Of a stretch of 64,000 nt of DNA, positions 1 to 8,635 are shown in pieces. Under the pieces are notes generated by a model, which saw only the letters and a list, made by a program, of their open reading frames with translations, had not been told where the DNA came from and searched no databases. Origin of the DNA: Cryptoclostridium sp964637365 (GTDB lineage: Bacteria > Bacillota > Dehalobacteriia > UBA7702); the NCBI GenBank assembly GCA_964637365.1, contig CAZWWH010000004.1, positions 27,276-91,275 on the forward strand, read 5' to 3'. Each line of letters opens with the position of its first letter. The stretch's first letter is position 1. Made by a program: the position numbers and the translations under genes.

Positions 1-401
1 TAGCAATCCATGGCAAAACGGCGGTTTCCGGTGGCGGCAGCCATACCTTCCACAGTAACGTCATTGAGACCAAGGTTCAAGATGGTGTCCATCATGCCGG
101 GCATGGAAATTTTCGCGCCGGAACGAACTGAAACAAGCAGGGGATTTTCTTTGTCCCCCAGGTTTTTGCCGATGCGTTCTTCAACGACTTTCAGATTCTT
201 GGCCAATTCTGCTTCCAAGCCTTCGGGCATTTGTTCATTTTGAAGATAGTATTCGTTGCAAGCCTCGGTAGTGATGGTCAAACCGGGAGGTACAGGCAGC
301 CCGATATTCGTCATTTCAGCCAAGTTGGCGCCTTTCCCGCCCAAGAGGGCACGCATTTCACTGTTACCTTCGTCAAAAAGGTAAACGTACTTCTTACTCA
401 T
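1..401 (-). CDS. ppdK: Pyruvate, phosphate dikinase, N-terminal part (runs off window)
   Basis: This is the first ~133 codons of PPDK, which interconverts pyruvate, ATP and phosphate with PEP, AMP and pyrophosphate. The protein starts MSKKYVYLFDEG at position 401 and continues with GGKGANLAEM and the conserved VRSGAKISMPGMMDTILNLG, all typical of the nucleotide-binding domain. The frame is open to base 1, so the rest lies outside the window. The start codon overlaps the stop of the upstream PPDK regulator by 8 bp (ATGAGTAA), which implies translational coupling. The adjacent regulator makes the assignment very secure. Confidence 0.95.
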   Translation of the reverse strand, partial: MSKKYVYLFDEGNSEMRALLGGKGANLAEMTNIGLPVPPGLTITTEACNEYYLQNEQMPEGLEAELAKNLKVVEERIGKNLGDKENPLLVSVRSGAKISMPGMMDTILNLGLNDVTVEGMAAATGNRRFAMDC

Positions 402-1221
402 GAATTGCCTCCTTATTATTCTTATAAAGTAATTCTAATATATTCCCAGCCGTTTCCTCGATGGCCTTATTGGTGACGTCCAACACGCGGCAACCGATGC
501 GGCGGTATAACTTTCTGGCAAAATCCAATTCCTCCAACAGGCGGTTAGGGTCGGCATAGTTGGTGTCGGTACCGGCCGCGCCCATAGTGATAAGCCGCTG
601 GGTACGGATTTCATTGAGATTTTGGGGACTGATGGTGAGCCCGAAAATCTTTTTCGGCGGGATTTCAAAAATCACGTCGGGAATGGGCGTTTCCGGAACC
701 ACCGGAAAATTTGCCGCTTTGATATTTTTGTGGGCCAGGTACATACATACCGGTGTTTTGGAGGTTCGAGAAACCCCGAGGATCACCACGTCGGCTTCCT
801 TAAAGCCCTGGGGATCTTTGCCGTCATCATACTGCACGGCAAATTCCATGGCGGCCACTCGGCGGAAATAGCGGTCATCCAATTTCCTGAGGCCGCCCAC
901 CTCCTCATTGGAACTCATACCCAAGGAGGAAGCGATGGTGCGAATGGGAGGTCCCAGCACATCCACCACCGACACATTGTAGGTCGTGGCCAGCTGCTTC
1001 ATGGCGGTTCGCAGCGTGCTGCCGGCCAAGGTAAACACAATCAACCCACGTTCCGCCGCTGCCGACATTACGATCTCCCGCAATGCGTTGACATCGGACA
1101 CGTGGGTATACCGTTTCCACACCGTTTTCCCCGCGTCAAATTGGCTGGCAGCGGCACGGGCCACCAACTCGCCGGTTTCGCCCACGGAATCGGAAACGAT
1201 GTAAATTACCAGGGAAGGCAT
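394..1221 (-). CDS. PPDK regulatory kinase/phosphorylase (PDRP, DUF299 family)
   Basis: A 275-residue member of the DUF299 family of bifunctional serine/threonine kinases and phosphorylases. These inactivate PPDK with ADP and reactivate it with phosphate. The P-loop-like GVSRTSKT is at about residues 149-156, after the family's N-terminal IVSDSVGETGE. Length is normal. The ATG follows a good AGGAGG site. The gene is directly upstream of ppdK and overlaps it by 8 bp, so kinase and target are co-expressed. A sigma-A type promoter lies just upstream (1258-1287). The close paralogue PpsR acts on PEP synthase, but the neighbour here is PPDK. Confidence 0.93.
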   Translation of the reverse strand: MPSLVIYIVSDSVGETGELVARAAASQFDAGKTVWKRYTHVSDVNALREIVMSAAAERGLIVFTLAGSTLRTAMKQLATTYNVSVVDVLGPPIRTIASSLGMSSNEEVGGLRKLDDRYFRRVAAMEFAVQYDDGKDPQGFKEADVVILGVSRTSKTPVCMYLAHKNIKAANFPVVPETPIPDVIFEIPPKKIFGLTISPQNLNEIRTQRLITMGAAGTDTNYADPNRLLEELDFARKLYRRIGCRVLDVTNKAIEETAGNILELLYKNNKEAIHE

Positions 1222-1257
1222 AAAGCACCTCCTTTATCAAACTTCCATAACACATTA

Positions 1258-1287
1258 ATTATGATATAAAAAATACGCCTCTGTCAA
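1258..1287 (-). promoter_or_regulatory. Promoter of the PDRP-ppdK operon
   Basis: Read on the minus strand there is TTGACA (1287-1282), an 18-bp spacer and CATAAT (1263-1258), about 35 bp before the AAAGGAGG ribosome site of the PDRP gene. The -35 box is perfect. The surrounding DNA is AT-rich. Confidence 0.7.
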
Positions 1288-1449
1288 TAGAATTATTCGA
1301 TAAAATTGCGAAAATTGTAAGAAAATTATTAAAATTATCTGATTCTCGGGGTAGTGCTTTTACCAATTGGGCAAGGTTTCCCCAACCATAAAATGGCTTC
1401 AATACGACAGGCCGTTCCGAATAGCTTAAGATACGACAGCGATTTGAGA

Positions 1450-1488
1450 CGGCCTTGTCGGGTACGTATTCCGTACCCGACAAGGCCG
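1450..1488. repeat. Perfect 17-bp inverted repeat in the glyS-PDRP gap
   Basis: The 318-bp gap between glyS and the PDRP gene holds a perfect palindrome. CGGCCTTGTCGGGTACG (1450-1466) and its exact complement (1472-1488) are separated by five bases, and a few weaker pairs extend it outwards. There is no T-run after it on the minus strand, so it is a poor intrinsic terminator for glyS, although a processed or Rho-assisted 3' end is possible. It may be a dispersed intergenic palindrome. The rest of the gap (1290-1440) shows only AT-rich sequence. Confidence 0.75.
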
Positions 1489-1539
1489 CTTCAGACCGTC
1501 CGACAACGCGTCAGCCATTTGGAACAGCCCAAAAATCAA

Positions 1540-3615
1540 TTATTTATCCACAACGATCTCACGGAAATCGGCGACTGTGAGCATATTGTCGGCAATGGAC
1601 TTCAAAAGACCGAGACGACTGTTTCTCAAAGCTTCGTCGTCACACATGACCATAATATCGGTAAGGAATTGGTCGATGGGTTCCCTCATGGCGGCGATGG
1701 CATTAAAAGCGGCCTCAAAGTCATTTTGGGCCAAAGCTGCTTCGGCTTTTTTCTTAAAATCATCATAAGCCGCGACCAATCTTACTTCGGCATCTTCTTT
1801 CAGCAAGGCAACATCATATGCTTTGGACATGGCTTTTTTCGCCAGATTATTGACGCGGGTGAAGCCCGCCATCAAGGGGGCGAAATTATCGTTGTCACGG
1901 AAGGCCTCCAAAGCCTCCCCTTTGGTACGAACCAGGCAGAAATCGTCAATGGCATCGCTCATCACGGCGTTGACGGTATCGTATTTCAAACCGCCGTCGC
2001 TCAGGACGTTTTCCAGACGCTGACCAAAGAAGCTGTAAACCCGCTCTTTGGTGGCGGTCAAATCCTTCTTGGTTTCATGGGCAGCGGCAATTTGGTGATA
2101 CACAAAATCAATCAGCTCGCCCATGTTGATGGGAAGATTACCATTTAAGATGATCTGCACCACACCCATGGCCTGACGGCGGAGGGCGTAGGGATCCTGA
2201 GAGCCGGTGGGTTCCAAATCCATGGAGAAGAAGCCCACGACACTATCGATTTTATCGGCAATGGAAACGATCATACCGTTGAGGCTTTCCGGCAAATCAT
2301 CCCCGGCGAAACGAGGCAGATAGCTCTCACGAATGCTTTGACCCACGATGGCGGGTTCCCCTTGAGCTACGGAATAGTATTCCCCCATGATGCCCTGGAG
2401 CTCTGGAAATTCATAAACCATATTGGAAACCAGGTCGGCTTTGGCCAGATAGGCGCCGCGTTCCACCTGCTTTTTATCAGCTTTGCAGACGTCAGCCAGG
2501 TAGCTGCTGATTTTGACGATGCGCTCCACCTTTTCAAAAACAGTACCCATAGTTACATGAAACACGATATCCTTCAAACGTTCCACATTGCTGCCGAGGT
2601 CGATTTTTAAATCCTCATCATAGAAGAATTCTGCGTCAGCCAAGCGGGCACGGAGCACTTTTTCGTTCCCTGCAGTGACAATTTCGATATTACGGGGCAG
2701 TCCGTTGCGAACCGTCACGAAATGAGGCATGAGGTTGCCGTCATGATCCAATACGGGGAAATAACGTTGATGCTCCCGCATGGGGGTGATGACAGCTTCT
2801 TTCGGAATACGGAGGTATTTTTCCTCAAAGGTACCCATCAAGGCGGTGGGATATTCCAAAAGGTAAACAACTTCTTCCAATAATTCTTCGTCTTCCTCCA
2901 CCACGGCGTTATGTGCGGCAGCCAAATCCTGAATCTGTTTCCAGATGACTTCCCTGCGTTCCGCTGGGTCTACCATCACATAGTTTTCCCGAAGCTGTTC
3001 CACATAGGTGTCGGAGCTGTCAATCACCACTTCACCGCTGCCATAGAAGCGGTGGCTGCGGGAGACATGGCCGCTTTCCACATTGACGATGGTCAGAGGA
3101 ATCACGTCTTTGTCCAACATGGCCACAAGCCAACGGATGGGACGGACAAAGCGCATCTCATTATCGCCCCAGCGCATGGGTTTGGGGAATTTCAAATGGT
3201 CTACCAAAGCCACGAGAAGCTGGGGAAGAACGGCCATGGCGTCTTCGCCTTTTTCTTCCTTGGTTGCGAAAACGTATTCGCCGTTGCCCTGTTCCCGCAC
3301 GGTAATATCATCCACGGTAAGACCTTTGGAACGAAGAAAGCCTTGGAGGGCTTTGGTGGGATTGCCTTCGGCATCGAAAGCCGCTTTTTTGGAGGGGCCT
3401 TTCAATTCCTCTTTCAAGTCTTCCTGACGGTCAGCCAAGCCGTCGATAAGCAAGGTCAGGCGGCGGGGAGTCCCCATACCGCGAATCTTATCGTAGGAAA
3501 GGCGGGCTTCATGAAGCATAGCGGCGGCGCCTTTTTCCAAATCGGCAATGCTTTTGGTCATAAACCGAGCGGGGATTTCTTCCACCCCAATTTCGAACAA
3601 AAGGTTTTTACTCAT
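1540..3615 (-). CDS. glyS: Glycine--tRNA ligase beta subunit
   Basis: This is the beta chain of the heterotetrameric glycyl-tRNA synthetase, which recognises and helps charge tRNA-Gly. It begins MSKNLLFEIGVEEIPARFM, the family's standard N-terminus, and carries GxDxLP-type beta-subunit sequence through the body and a C-terminal helical anticodon-binding region (total 691 residues, normal). I chose the ATG at 3615 over the longer frame start at 3645 because homology begins there and it overlaps the glyQ stop by 8 bp (ATGAGTAA). It is co-transcribed with glyQ behind a T-box. Confidence 0.95.
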   Translation of the reverse strand: MSKNLLFEIGVEEIPARFMTKSIADLEKGAAAMLHEARLSYDKIRGMGTPRRLTLLIDGLADRQEDLKEELKGPSKKAAFDAEGNPTKALQGFLRSKGLTVDDITVREQGNGEYVFATKEEKGEDAMAVLPQLLVALVDHLKFPKPMRWGDNEMRFVRPIRWLVAMLDKDVIPLTIVNVESGHVSRSHRFYGSGEVVIDSSDTYVEQLRENYVMVDPAERREVIWKQIQDLAAAHNAVVEEDEELLEEVVYLLEYPTALMGTFEEKYLRIPKEAVITPMREHQRYFPVLDHDGNLMPHFVTVRNGLPRNIEIVTAGNEKVLRARLADAEFFYDEDLKIDLGSNVERLKDIVFHVTMGTVFEKVERIVKISSYLADVCKADKKQVERGAYLAKADLVSNMVYEFPELQGIMGEYYSVAQGEPAIVGQSIRESYLPRFAGDDLPESLNGMIVSIADKIDSVVGFFSMDLEPTGSQDPYALRRQAMGVVQIILNGNLPINMGELIDFVYHQIAAAHETKKDLTATKERVYSFFGQRLENVLSDGGLKYDTVNAVMSDAIDDFCLVRTKGEALEAFRDNDNFAPLMAGFTRVNNLAKKAMSKAYDVALLKEDAEVRLVAAYDDFKKKAEAALAQNDFEAAFNAIAAMREPIDQFLTDIMVMCDDEALRNSRLGLLKSIADNMLTVADFREIVVDK

Positions 3616-4537
3616 TGTCGCTGCCCCCTTCCTTTTTTTCATCAAGCCCCATGGCTTTTCTCTTTTCCGGGTCTTTGATTAAGGGATACCCGAGTTTTTC
3701 CCGCTGTGCCACATAGCCTTCGGCGGCCATACGGGCCAGCTGGCGGACACGGGCGATATAGTGCTGGCGTTCGGCGACGCTGATGGCGTTTCTGGCGTCC
3801 AGCAGATTAAAGGTATGGGAGCATTTCAAAATATAGTCGTAAGCGGGAAGCACGAGACCAGCATCCAAAATATCCTTGGCTTCCTGTTCAAACATGTCGT
3901 ACACTTTAAAAAGCATATCGGTGTTGGCGATTTCAAAATTATAGGTACTGTGTTCCACTTCACCCTGATGATGCACATCGCCATAGGTAATGCCGTCGAC
4001 CCATTCAATGTCGTAAACACTGTCTACCTTTTGGATAAACATGGCAAGACGTTCAATGCCATAGGTGATTTCGCCGCTGACGGGTTTGCAGTCGATACCA
4101 CCGAACTGTTGGAAATAGGTAAACTGGGTGACCTCCATGCCGTCGAGCCAGACTTCCCAGCCCAGGCCCCAAGCGCCAAGATTGGCGCTTTCCCAGTTAT
4201 CCTCGACCAAACGAATGTCGTGCTCATCGGGGTCAATGCCGATGGCTCGGAGGCTATCCATGTACAATTCCACGATGTTGTCGGGAGAAGGTTTCAGGAT
4301 TACTTGATACTGATAGTAATGCTGCAAACGGTTGGGATTTTCCCCATAACGGCCGTCGGTGGGACGGCGGGAAGGCTCAACATAAGCCACATTCCAGGGT
4401 TCGGGGCCCAAAGCCCGCAAGGCCGTGGCGGGATTCATGGTACCTGCACCTTTTTCCATATCGTAGGGCTGCTGGATAATGCAGCCCACATCGCCCCAAT
4501 ACTTATTTAGGGCCAAAATCAGATTTTGGAAATTCAT
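3608..4537 (-). CDS. glyQ: Glycine--tRNA ligase alpha subunit
   Basis: This is the catalytic alpha chain of the alpha2-beta2 glycyl-tRNA synthetase (309 residues). It has the family hallmarks MNFQNLILALNKYWGDVGC near the start, EPSRRPTDGRYGENPNRLQHYYQ, and the class II motif region WEVWLDGMEVTQFTYFQQ. The C-terminal ~20 residues are a charged tail that most homologues lack or vary in. It is the first gene of glyQS, preceded by a ribosome site (GGAGCGAG) and by a T-box leader with a glycine specifier. Confidence 0.96.
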   Translation of the reverse strand: MNFQNLILALNKYWGDVGCIIQQPYDMEKGAGTMNPATALRALGPEPWNVAYVEPSRRPTDGRYGENPNRLQHYYQYQVILKPSPDNIVELYMDSLRAIGIDPDEHDIRLVEDNWESANLGAWGLGWEVWLDGMEVTQFTYFQQFGGIDCKPVSGEITYGIERLAMFIQKVDSVYDIEWVDGITYGDVHHQGEVEHSTYNFEIANTDMLFKVYDMFEQEAKDILDAGLVLPAYDYILKCSHTFNLLDARNAISVAERQHYIARVRQLARMAAEGYVAQREKLGYPLIKDPEKRKAMGLDEKKEGGSDNE

Positions 4538-4584
4538 TTTCTCGCTCCTTTATTGGTTTAAAATCAAAATTGGTTTATGATTGC

Positions 4585-4795
4585 CAAAAAGAAAAGAACT
4601 CCTGCCTGCAAGGGACGGCCGATGGCCGCGGTTCCACCCTTTTTGACAAAAGTCCGCTTTTGCACGGTAACGGCGTGCTGCCGACGGTCATTGGCCGCTG
4701 CTCCGGGGCGCCTTTGGCTTCCCTGCCGTCTTGCACTGTCACGGCTCGCTGCTGGCGGAAGCTACTTTTTCCCCTTCATCGCATTTCATATACTT
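4585..4795 (-). promoter_or_regulatory. Glycine-specific T-box leader of glyQS
   Basis: Read on the minus strand, the leader of glyQ contains the T-box core AGGGTGGAACCGCGG (4640-4626). It is followed by GGCCATCGGCCGTCCCTT, which completes an antiterminator, and then a T-rich run (TTCTTTTCTTTTT, to about 4585). Stem I has the AGTA loop-E strand, a GCTTCC/GGGAAGC upper stem and an unpaired CAAAGGC. This places GGC (4712-4710), a glycine codon, in the specifier position. Uncharged tRNA-Gly should allow read-through into glyQS. Confidence 0.9.
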
Positions 4796-4799
4796 TATA

Positions 4800-4828
4800 A
4801 CTGTAACAAAAAGAAACTTTTTTGTCAA
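4800..4828 (-). promoter_or_regulatory. Promoter of glyQS
   Basis: Minus strand: TTGACA (4828-4823), a 17-bp spacer and TACAGT (4805-4800), immediately upstream of the T-box leader. It sits only ~22 bp after the stop codon of the upstream panE-like gene. Confidence 0.65.
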
Positions 4829-4850
4829 TAGATTTTATGGAAAATTCCCG

Positions 4851-5795
4851 TCAATACAATCCCCGCTGACGGCACCAGTGGGCGATTTTCCGATATGCAG
4901 GCAAATCCACACCATAGCGTTCCCCCAAACGTACCACCTCATAGATGAGACCGTCGATTTCCGAAGCGTGTCCATGGTCGATATCCCGCTGCATAGAGGT
5001 GGAAGCCGACGATGACAGAGCGTCGAGAATCTTCAAGTTGGTATCCACAATATCCACATCAAAAGTAATGCCCATGGCCTGTGCCAAAGCTTCGATTTCC
5101 CGCATTAAGCTTACAAAGGTTTGGCGCACCTCACCCTCTTTTTGAGCAGCTTCGGCAGTGATACCAAAATAAACGCCGCAAGCCGCCATGGGAGAAACAT
5201 AGGCGAATTTTCTGAGAGCGTCGCGGCGGATATTTGGGGAAAGCACTGCGGAAATACCGCTCTGTTCCAAATCATCTCTGACCTGTTCCAGCACAGGACA
5301 GGGAGCGTCCCCCTCCCGCAAGCCGTAAACCACACGAAAGATATCGCCGTTTTGCCAAATGACACCAGGTTCCCTGATTTCGGCGGCGATATAAACGCAG
5401 CCGTCGGTAACAGTGATATGGGGCAGCCGTTCTTGGAGCTTGGCCCCAGTGCCATAAATATTTAGCAAGGGAATCACCACAGTATGAGGGGCGGAAACCG
5501 CCTTTAAAAACGGCATGGTCTCATCCAAAGAATACCCTTTGACGCAAACGAAAATCACATCGGGGGTATTGCCCGAAGCTTCATATTCCTCCATGGTCAT
5601 AGCCTTGATGGGATGAACCACATAATTCCCTTTGCGGGTGGTTTCCATGGCAAGACCCTTTCCCTTCATGGCGGCAAGATGGCTACCGCGGGCAATCAGG
5701 GTTACATCAAGGCCCGTCTCCGTCATAAAGGCGCCGAGACTGCCGCCAACGCCGCCGCTGCCAATGATGAGATAATGTAAGGATTGATTTGCCAT
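4851..5795 (-). CDS. 2-dehydropantoate 2-reductase (ketopantoate reductase) family protein
   Basis: A 314-residue ApbA/PanE-family NADPH-dependent reductase. It has the Rossmann motif GSGGVGGSLGAF near residue 12, a VCVKGYSLDETMPFL segment where the family has its conserved lysine, and a C-terminal all-helical ApbA_C domain. The biochemical role would be ketopantoate to pantoate in pantothenate/CoA synthesis. The family also contains paralogues acting on other 2-oxo acids, and no other pan gene is nearby, so panE itself is not certain. It appears to be a single-gene unit. Confidence 0.8.
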   Translation of the reverse strand: MANQSLHYLIIGSGGVGGSLGAFMTETGLDVTLIARGSHLAAMKGKGLAMETTRKGNYVVHPIKAMTMEEYEASGNTPDVIFVCVKGYSLDETMPFLKAVSAPHTVVIPLLNIYGTGAKLQERLPHITVTDGCVYIAAEIREPGVIWQNGDIFRVVYGLREGDAPCPVLEQVRDDLEQSGISAVLSPNIRRDALRKFAYVSPMAACGVYFGITAEAAQKEGEVRQTFVSLMREIEALAQAMGITFDVDIVDTNLKILDALSSSASTSMQRDIDHGHASEIDGLIYEVVRLGERYGVDLPAYRKIAHWCRQRGLY

Positions 5796-5898
5796 GGTAC
5801 GATGTCCTCCCTTGTCACGAATGTTCTTTATATCATATTACATCATGGCGAAAAAGGCAAGGACGAAAAAGCGGGAATAGATTGGCGAGCCTTCCCTT

Positions 5899-6528
5899 TC
5901 AAGTGGGAGAAAAGCACCACAGATTTTTAATCTGAGGAATCAGACGATCCAGGGGCCACGTGCGTTCACTGCGGCTTTTGCTGTTGGGGTCATTGACGAT
6001 GACCTCCCCGTTTTTGGCCAAGCCCGCAAACACAATAAAATGTCCCTTATCGGTAAAATCCCCCGGTTTTACACTGGCAATAATGGGAGTTCCCCCATTG
6101 AGGGCATTACGGATGGAGCCTTCGTCCAAAGGAAGCTCGCGGCCACGCAATCCAAAGGCAGCGACGCCTTCGGTCATCAGGGTCCAACGAGTGCCGCTTC
6201 CCGCGTCGAAATAACCGTTGTCTTCGCTGTAAGCCGCCACCTCATCGGGGGCGGTGTCGCTGCCGCAAAGACCTTGGGCCACCATGGCGATGCAGGTGGG
6301 ACCACAGCCGCTTTTCGATACAGTATCATCACCATAGGGTTCATTGGCCCAACGGACGTCGGTTTGTAACAATAGAGGGATATCCCGGTCGCCAATGGCA
6401 ATGCCAGGCGAAATAAAACCGATTTTCGGCACAACTACCCAAAGGAACACGCACAAGGCGGCTAAAAACAATACGATACGAAATCTTTTTTTTCGGAGAG
6501 AATGGTGTCGTTTACGATTCTTTTTCAA
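5899..6528 (-). CDS. Membrane-anchored C39-like papain-fold peptidase
   Basis: About 209 residues. A very basic N-terminus (KKNRKRHHSLRKKR) is followed by one hydrophobic segment and an extracellular C39_2 type domain. The likely catalytic residues are the Cys in KSGCGPTCIAM, the His in KGHFIVFAG and the Asp/Asn region VNDPNS. I prefer the TTG at 6528, which has an AGGGTGA ribosome site; an in-frame ATG at 6546 has none. The gene stands alone between the panE-like gene and the VanS-like kinase. Its substrate is unknown; families like this process peptides at the cell surface. Confidence 0.75.
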   Translation of the reverse strand: MKKNRKRHHSLRKKRFRIVLFLAALCVFLWVVVPKIGFISPGIAIGDRDIPLLLQTDVRWANEPYGDDTVSKSGCGPTCIAMVAQGLCGSDTAPDEVAAYSEDNGYFDAGSGTRWTLMTEGVAAFGLRGRELPLDEGSIRNALNGGTPIIASVKPGDFTDKGHFIVFAGLAKNGEVIVNDPNSKSRSERTWPLDRLIPQIKNLWCFSPT

Positions 6529-6655
6529 TGAAATCACCCTTTTCATTTGATGGTTTCAGTGTACTAAATATGTTATCATCATGTTGGATTTTTTTATAAA
6601 AAGAATCTTAAAACTTTCTTAACTTGGAGATTATTCATTCCAGCCTTTACTGCCA

Positions 6656-7819
6656 TCAGATATTTTGCGCTGCTTCTTTGGGCAATACTACCGTAAACAC
6701 CGTATTCCCCTCATGAGACTGGGCGGAAATGGCGCCGCGGTGGGCCTCGACGATCTCTTTGGCAATGGCTAGACCCAGGCCTGCGCCATCGGCAGAGGAG
6801 CGTGCCTCATCCAGGCGGTAAAACTTTTCAAAAACCTGCTCCAACTGTTCTGGTGGAATCTTCGTCCCCACATTGGCCACGGATACGGTGACGGAATCTG
6901 GGGAATCTTCGGCTGTTACAGTAATTTCCGTTTGATCGCTGCTGTACCGCACGGCGTTTTTTAAAAGATTATTAAAGACACGCGCTAAGCTGTCGCTGTC
7001 CCCTTCCACCATAACGGAGGGGGCTTGCACCTCAATGGCCTTGCCCTGAGATGTAACTAAAGGATAAAACTCATCGGCCATTTGCAGCAGCATATACCCT
7101 AAGTCAAAGCGGGATATATTCAGCGGAACACGGTTTAGGCTAAAGCGGGTGATGTCGAAAAACTCATTAATCAGCTGCTCCAGCCGTTCCGCCTTCGCCA
7201 AGGCAATGCCAGTATAGCGGCACCGTGTTTCTTGGGGCATCCCAGGTTTATCCCGCAGCAACGTCAAATAACCAATGACCGAAGTCAGCGGCGTTTTCAA
7301 ATCGTGGGCCAAATACATCACCAACTCATTTTTGCGCTGCTCACTTTGGACGGCGATATATTTTTGCCGTTTCAATTCCTCCTTTACCTGGTTCAGCTCC
7401 CGCTCCATAAAATCCAAGTCACGGGGCATGGAAATGGGGGCGTCATCCCCGGAGGCCAGGGCGTGTACCCCCTCGATGGTCTGACGAAAATAGCGGGTAA
7501 TACGGTTCAAGGAAAGGTACAGCAAAAATAGCAGCAACAGAACGAAAGCAAAGGAAAGCCACATGGTTTTAGCCCGCTGAATATATTCGTAATAAAGGTA
7601 CAGGGCTGTTTGCTCCTCAACCCCCAGTATGTCCCTGGTAAACCAAAGATAGCAACGGCCAAAGGGATCCTGCAAAACTCCATCAATGAGGAAATAGAGC
7701 AAAAACCACCCTAAAATCACCGCCAAAGCGCCCATCAACAGCATCCGCAGAAAAATGCGGCGCTTCATTTTGCGAAAACCTTTTTTTAAGTACTGGTCGG
7801 ATTTCTCTTGATTACTCAA
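6656..7819 (-). CDS. VanS-like sensor histidine kinase
   Basis: A sensor kinase of about 387 residues with two transmembrane helices framing a short extracytoplasmic loop. A HAMP-like linker follows, then the HisKA box (LAHDLKTPLTSVIGYL, with the phosphorylated His), the N box (NNLLKNAVRYSS) and the G box (DGAGLGLAIAKEIV). It resembles VanS of the VanB/G type. I start it at the TTG at 7819: a GGAGTGGGG site precedes it and TTGAGTAA overlaps the regulator's stop by 8 bp. An in-frame ATG at 7837 lacks a ribosome site. No van ligase or peptidase genes are nearby, so the signal is unknown. Confidence 0.88.
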   Translation of the reverse strand: MSNQEKSDQYLKKGFRKMKRRIFLRMLLMGALAVILGWFLLYFLIDGVLQDPFGRCYLWFTRDILGVEEQTALYLYYEYIQRAKTMWLSFAFVLLLLFLLYLSLNRITRYFRQTIEGVHALASGDDAPISMPRDLDFMERELNQVKEELKRQKYIAVQSEQRKNELVMYLAHDLKTPLTSVIGYLTLLRDKPGMPQETRCRYTGIALAKAERLEQLINEFFDITRFSLNRVPLNISRFDLGYMLLQMADEFYPLVTSQGKAIEVQAPSVMVEGDSDSLARVFNNLLKNAVRYSSDQTEITVTAEDSPDSVTVSVANVGTKIPPEQLEQVFEKFYRLDEARSSADGAGLGLAIAKEIVEAHRGAISAQSHEGNTVFTVVLPKEAAQNI

Positions 7820-8501
7820 TTTTATACCCCACTCCATAAACGGTTTTAATATATTTGGGATGCTCGGCGGAATCCCCCATTTTTTCCCGGAGATGGCGAA
7901 TGTGAACCATCACCGTATTGTTATTGGTATAATACTTTTCTCCCCAGACCTCCCGAAAGAGCTGCTCCTGACTCATTACCTTCCCCCGATTGCTGCACAA
8001 CAGCCAAAGCAAGGAAAATTCCGTAGGAGTCAGCTCCAAGGTCTGCTCATTTAAGGTACAGCAATGGGTGGAACGATCCATCACCAAACCCGATACCATA
8101 ATGATACGTTCCTCCTCCTGGGTACTACGGTTATAGCGGGTAGCCCGCCGAAGCTGAGCCTTGACCCGAGCCACCATTTCCAAGGGACTGAAGGGTTTTG
8201 TGATGTAATCATCTGCGCCCAGAGTCAAGCCGTTGATTTTATCGCTTTCCTCCACCTTGGCAGTAAGCATGATAATGGGGAAATCGTATTGCTCCCGAAT
8301 TTTACGGCACAGGGTAAAACCATCAATATTGGGAAGCATGACGTCGAGAATGGCCAAATCCAGCTTTTGCGACGCAATACAGGCCAAAGCATTTTCCGCG
8401 TCGTAAAATTTGTGAACCACGTAGTTTTCATTGGTCAGATAGACCTCCACCAAATCGGCAATAGCAGCTTCATCGTCAACTACCAAAATATCAATACTCA
8501 T
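7812..8501 (-). CDS. VanR-like response regulator (OmpR family)
   Basis: A two-domain response regulator of 229 residues. The receiver has DDEAA acidic residues, the phospho-acceptor Asp in AILDVMLPNIDGF, LTAK and the KPFSP lysine; the C-terminal domain is an OmpR/PhoB winged helix. It is close to the VanR family. The start is the ATG at 8501, preceded by AAGGGGAG; the longer frame to 8537 has no ribosome site. It overlaps the downstream VanS-like kinase by 8 bp. The operon (regulator then kinase) probably responds to a cell-envelope signal, but its targets are not visible here. Confidence 0.9.
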   Translation of the reverse strand: MSIDILVVDDEAAIADLVEVYLTNENYVVHKFYDAENALACIASQKLDLAILDVMLPNIDGFTLCRKIREQYDFPIIMLTAKVEESDKINGLTLGADDYITKPFSPLEMVARVKAQLRRATRYNRSTQEEERIIMVSGLVMDRSTHCCTLNEQTLELTPTEFSLLWLLCSNRGKVMSQEQLFREVWGEKYYTNNNTVMVHIRHLREKMGDSAEHPKYIKTVYGVGYKIE

Positions 8502-8574
8502 TCGACTTCTCCCCTTTCTGGCATGATTGTACCACATAAAAATAAAGATGTCCTTAACATTTTCTTAATATAAA

Positions 8575-8620
8575 CAAAAACGGCAAGCCGCTGTGAAAAT
8601 ATCACAGAGATTTGCCGTCT
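8575..8620 (-). terminator. Terminator of the degV-family gene
   Basis: Nested hairpin at 8581-8617: CGGCAA pairs with TTGCCG and CTGTGA with TCACAG. On the minus strand a TTTTTGTTTATATT run follows it. Confidence 0.8.
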
Positions 8621-8635
8621 GATTTCATGATTCCG

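Noticed and set aside
1259..1483. 74-residue open frame on the minus strand between glyS and the PDRP gene
   Set aside because: It spans the palindrome and the PDRP promoter, has no ribosome site, and its sequence shows no domain.
2911..3678. Long plus-strand open frame opposite glyS
   Set aside because: An antisense shadow of glyS; no start signal and no recognisable domain.
6656..8501. Glycopeptide resistance cluster
   Set aside because: Only the regulator and sensor resemble Van proteins; no ligase, dehydrogenase or dipeptidase is nearby.
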